Shown here: positions 62,710 to 64,000 of the stretch, piece after piece | How the letters are laid out: each line of letters begins with the position of its first letter | Position numbering within the stretch: the stretch's first letter is position 1 | DNA from: Ceratothoa steindachneri | Lineage: Eukaryota; Arthropoda; Malacostraca; Isopoda; Cymothoidae | Reading direction: 5' to 3' | Length of the DNA: 64,000 bases | Assembly: GCA_963969495.1 (NCBI GenBank) | Contig: OZ018329.1 | Location: 68,498,160-68,562,159 of the forward strand | The notes under the pieces: generated by a model | Databases searched by the model: none | The model's input: only the letters and a program-made list of their open reading frames with translations | Told to the model about the DNA's origin: nothing | Translations under genes and position numbers: made by a program

Positions 62710-64000
62710 TCACTTTGGAATTTTGGAGGTTTTTTGAACACTTTTAATTAACTTCTGCGTCTGCATACTAACTCTGTGGACGCTTTCTGGCGGGATGTAG
62801 ACGACTCCTTCCTCTATTGGTCCTTCGATTTCTTTTGCGGAGTTCGGTCCCTCGAAGGTCCACTTGTACTTGCCCCGCTGAATAGCTCGGAGTAACTGCT
62901 CCGAGTCTTGCACATAGATGAACAGAAGACCTTAAGGGCAACGTCCTCACCGTCGAAGAGGTAGCCTTTGTCCAGTACCTCTTTCTTCAGAGACCGGCTC
63001 GACTTCTTATCCTCCTTTTAATGTCTTCTTCTTCCTTTTGCGTTTGCTGGTATTCCTTCTCCTTGATTACTGTTTTTGTTTTCTTCTTTTTTGTTTATTT
63101 TCCTTTTTCTTTGGCCTTTGGTTAGAGCCCTCACTTTTGGAATCTTTTTCCTCGTTAGATTTTTCTTTATCTGTGAGCGGTTGTTCCTTTTCCTTCTCTG
63201 TCTAGTCTTCTTTGAATTTAATGTTCAAAATTTCTTGAGAAGAGGGGATGAGGGGGAGGGGTAGTCACAGATTTTTGTTTATACTGTTTATCTGCGGAAG
63301 GCGATTAATTTCCTTTGCAAATATACCCGGTTTTGCCAGATTATCCAAGTGGGCGAAGATGACCATTGCCATTATTTCTTTGCTTTTGTTTGGCAAAGCA
63401 ATTTCGGAGTATTGGCCGGTTTTGTAGGGTTTGCTCAAGTTGAATTAGCTAGCGCTGCTTCCCCGTAAGTCCTTCTTGCCTCGTTTTACGTTTTCGCCTT
63501 TTCTCTTTTTAGCCTAATTGCTTCCTTACGCACGGGGCGCCTCAAGGCCAAGGGCCTGTGTTATCCCACGCAGTTGATGCACTTCGGTTTTTCTGTTTTG
63601 TAATCCTTCCCCCCGTGACCAGTTTTAGCACAGTTCAAACAAGCTTATTCAGTCGCCTGGCACTCTCTCGTTGAATGGTTTTCCACAGCGAATCATTTGA
63701 AGCAGCATTCAAGTGGTATGAACTCTTTCCCCTCAACCTGCTCCGGAGCTACTCTCAGATAGAACCCCAGGAGGCCTTCGTTTTTTGCTCTCTGGGCCAT
63801 TTCGATGTTCGTGAAGATAATTTTGATGATGGACTGGGCTTTTCCAAACTTTTCAACTTTGTTTATGTCAGACCACTTCTGTTGTTTGATGAGTTCGGCC
63901 TTGATTTCTTCACATGAATTTTCACTGAAGAACGGGTCGAACCTCTTGAGAATGATCGTTCTTCTGGCCAGGATTTCCCGTGGAACAGAGGCCTCAAGCC
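62710..64000 (-). pseudogene. LINE ORF1 relic with zinc knuckles, cut by window end
   Basis: Minus strand from the window edge: ILARRTIILKRFDPFFSENS, then EIKAELIKQQKWSDINKVEK, IIFTNIEMAQRAKNEGLLGF and FIPLECCFK, stop, FAVENHSTREC and CLNCAKTGHGGKDYK. This aligns with the ORF1 at 11.2-12.2 kb (ICRRLDPWIGARTKEELSEE..., EMAQKAKERGLLLF, CFRCYKMEQHSTKDC, CSSCSERGHGWKNC). The next block MAMVIFAHLDNLAKPGIFAK (63400-63330) matches LTCILYAHVRNLTNPGTFSS there. Further down, 62913-62710 (QLLRAIQRGKYKWTFEGP) is open but unassigned. Stops within the knuckles make it a relic of a diverged member of the same LINE family. Confidence 0.8.

Overview
The window is eukaryotic genomic DNA from an AT-rich, repeat-dense animal, most likely an arthropod. 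Three spliced coding blocks on the minus strand join in frame into an N-cadherin-like (CadN-type) protein. Nearly everything else is transposable-element debris, microsatellite and satellite DNA. (TA)n tracts, DD34D and DD41D mariners, Penelope-like elements and Jockey-like LINEs would suit, for example, a crustacean. I cannot name the species. There is no operon structure, CRISPR array or rRNA.

Layout. 1-5.6 kb: a short tandem repeat, a long (TA)n tract and a tRNA-like SINE head. 5.6-6.56 kb: a non-coding DNA transposon with long inverted ends and a perfect 8-bp target duplication. 7.3-12.8 kb: a decayed two-ORF LINE (minus) with a hammerhead-like motif just outside its 3' end. 13.0-15.2 kb: a Penelope-like element (minus). 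15.24-16.61 kb: a DD41D mariner sitting in a (TA)n tract. 18.1-37.3 kb: cadherin exons at 37144-37281, 21457-22651 and 18100-18333 (minus). Their introns hold a 38-bp minisatellite, a hAT-like non-autonomous element, a 68-bp repeat, a LINE RT fragment, an apparently intact DD34D mariner, a deleted mariner and a CR1/L2-like LINE.

Beyond 37.3 kb: a retrotransposon zinc-knuckle ORF1 relic (37.6-38.5), a CR1/L2-like LINE with (ATT)n tail (39.3-40.6), a tRNA-derived SINE head (40.83), a second DD41D transposase (42.65-43.4), about 10 kb of 52-bp satellite (44.45-54.8) interrupted by a 5'-truncated LINE, a Helitron 3' end (55.16-55.87), two Penelope-like copies head to head between (TA)n tracts (56.5-60.6), and a second LINE ORF1 relic (62.7-64.0).

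The most notable host feature is the middle cadherin exon. It carries about 345 extra Lys/Asn/Arg-rich codons without a stop inside one cadherin repeat, between the PLDRD half and the FTVFVEDINDN strand. The most notable repeat features are the TATCGATA-bearing satellite with its higher-order structure and the inverted Penelope pair with hammerhead-like ends. Function is assigned from motifs I could read; no database search was possible.
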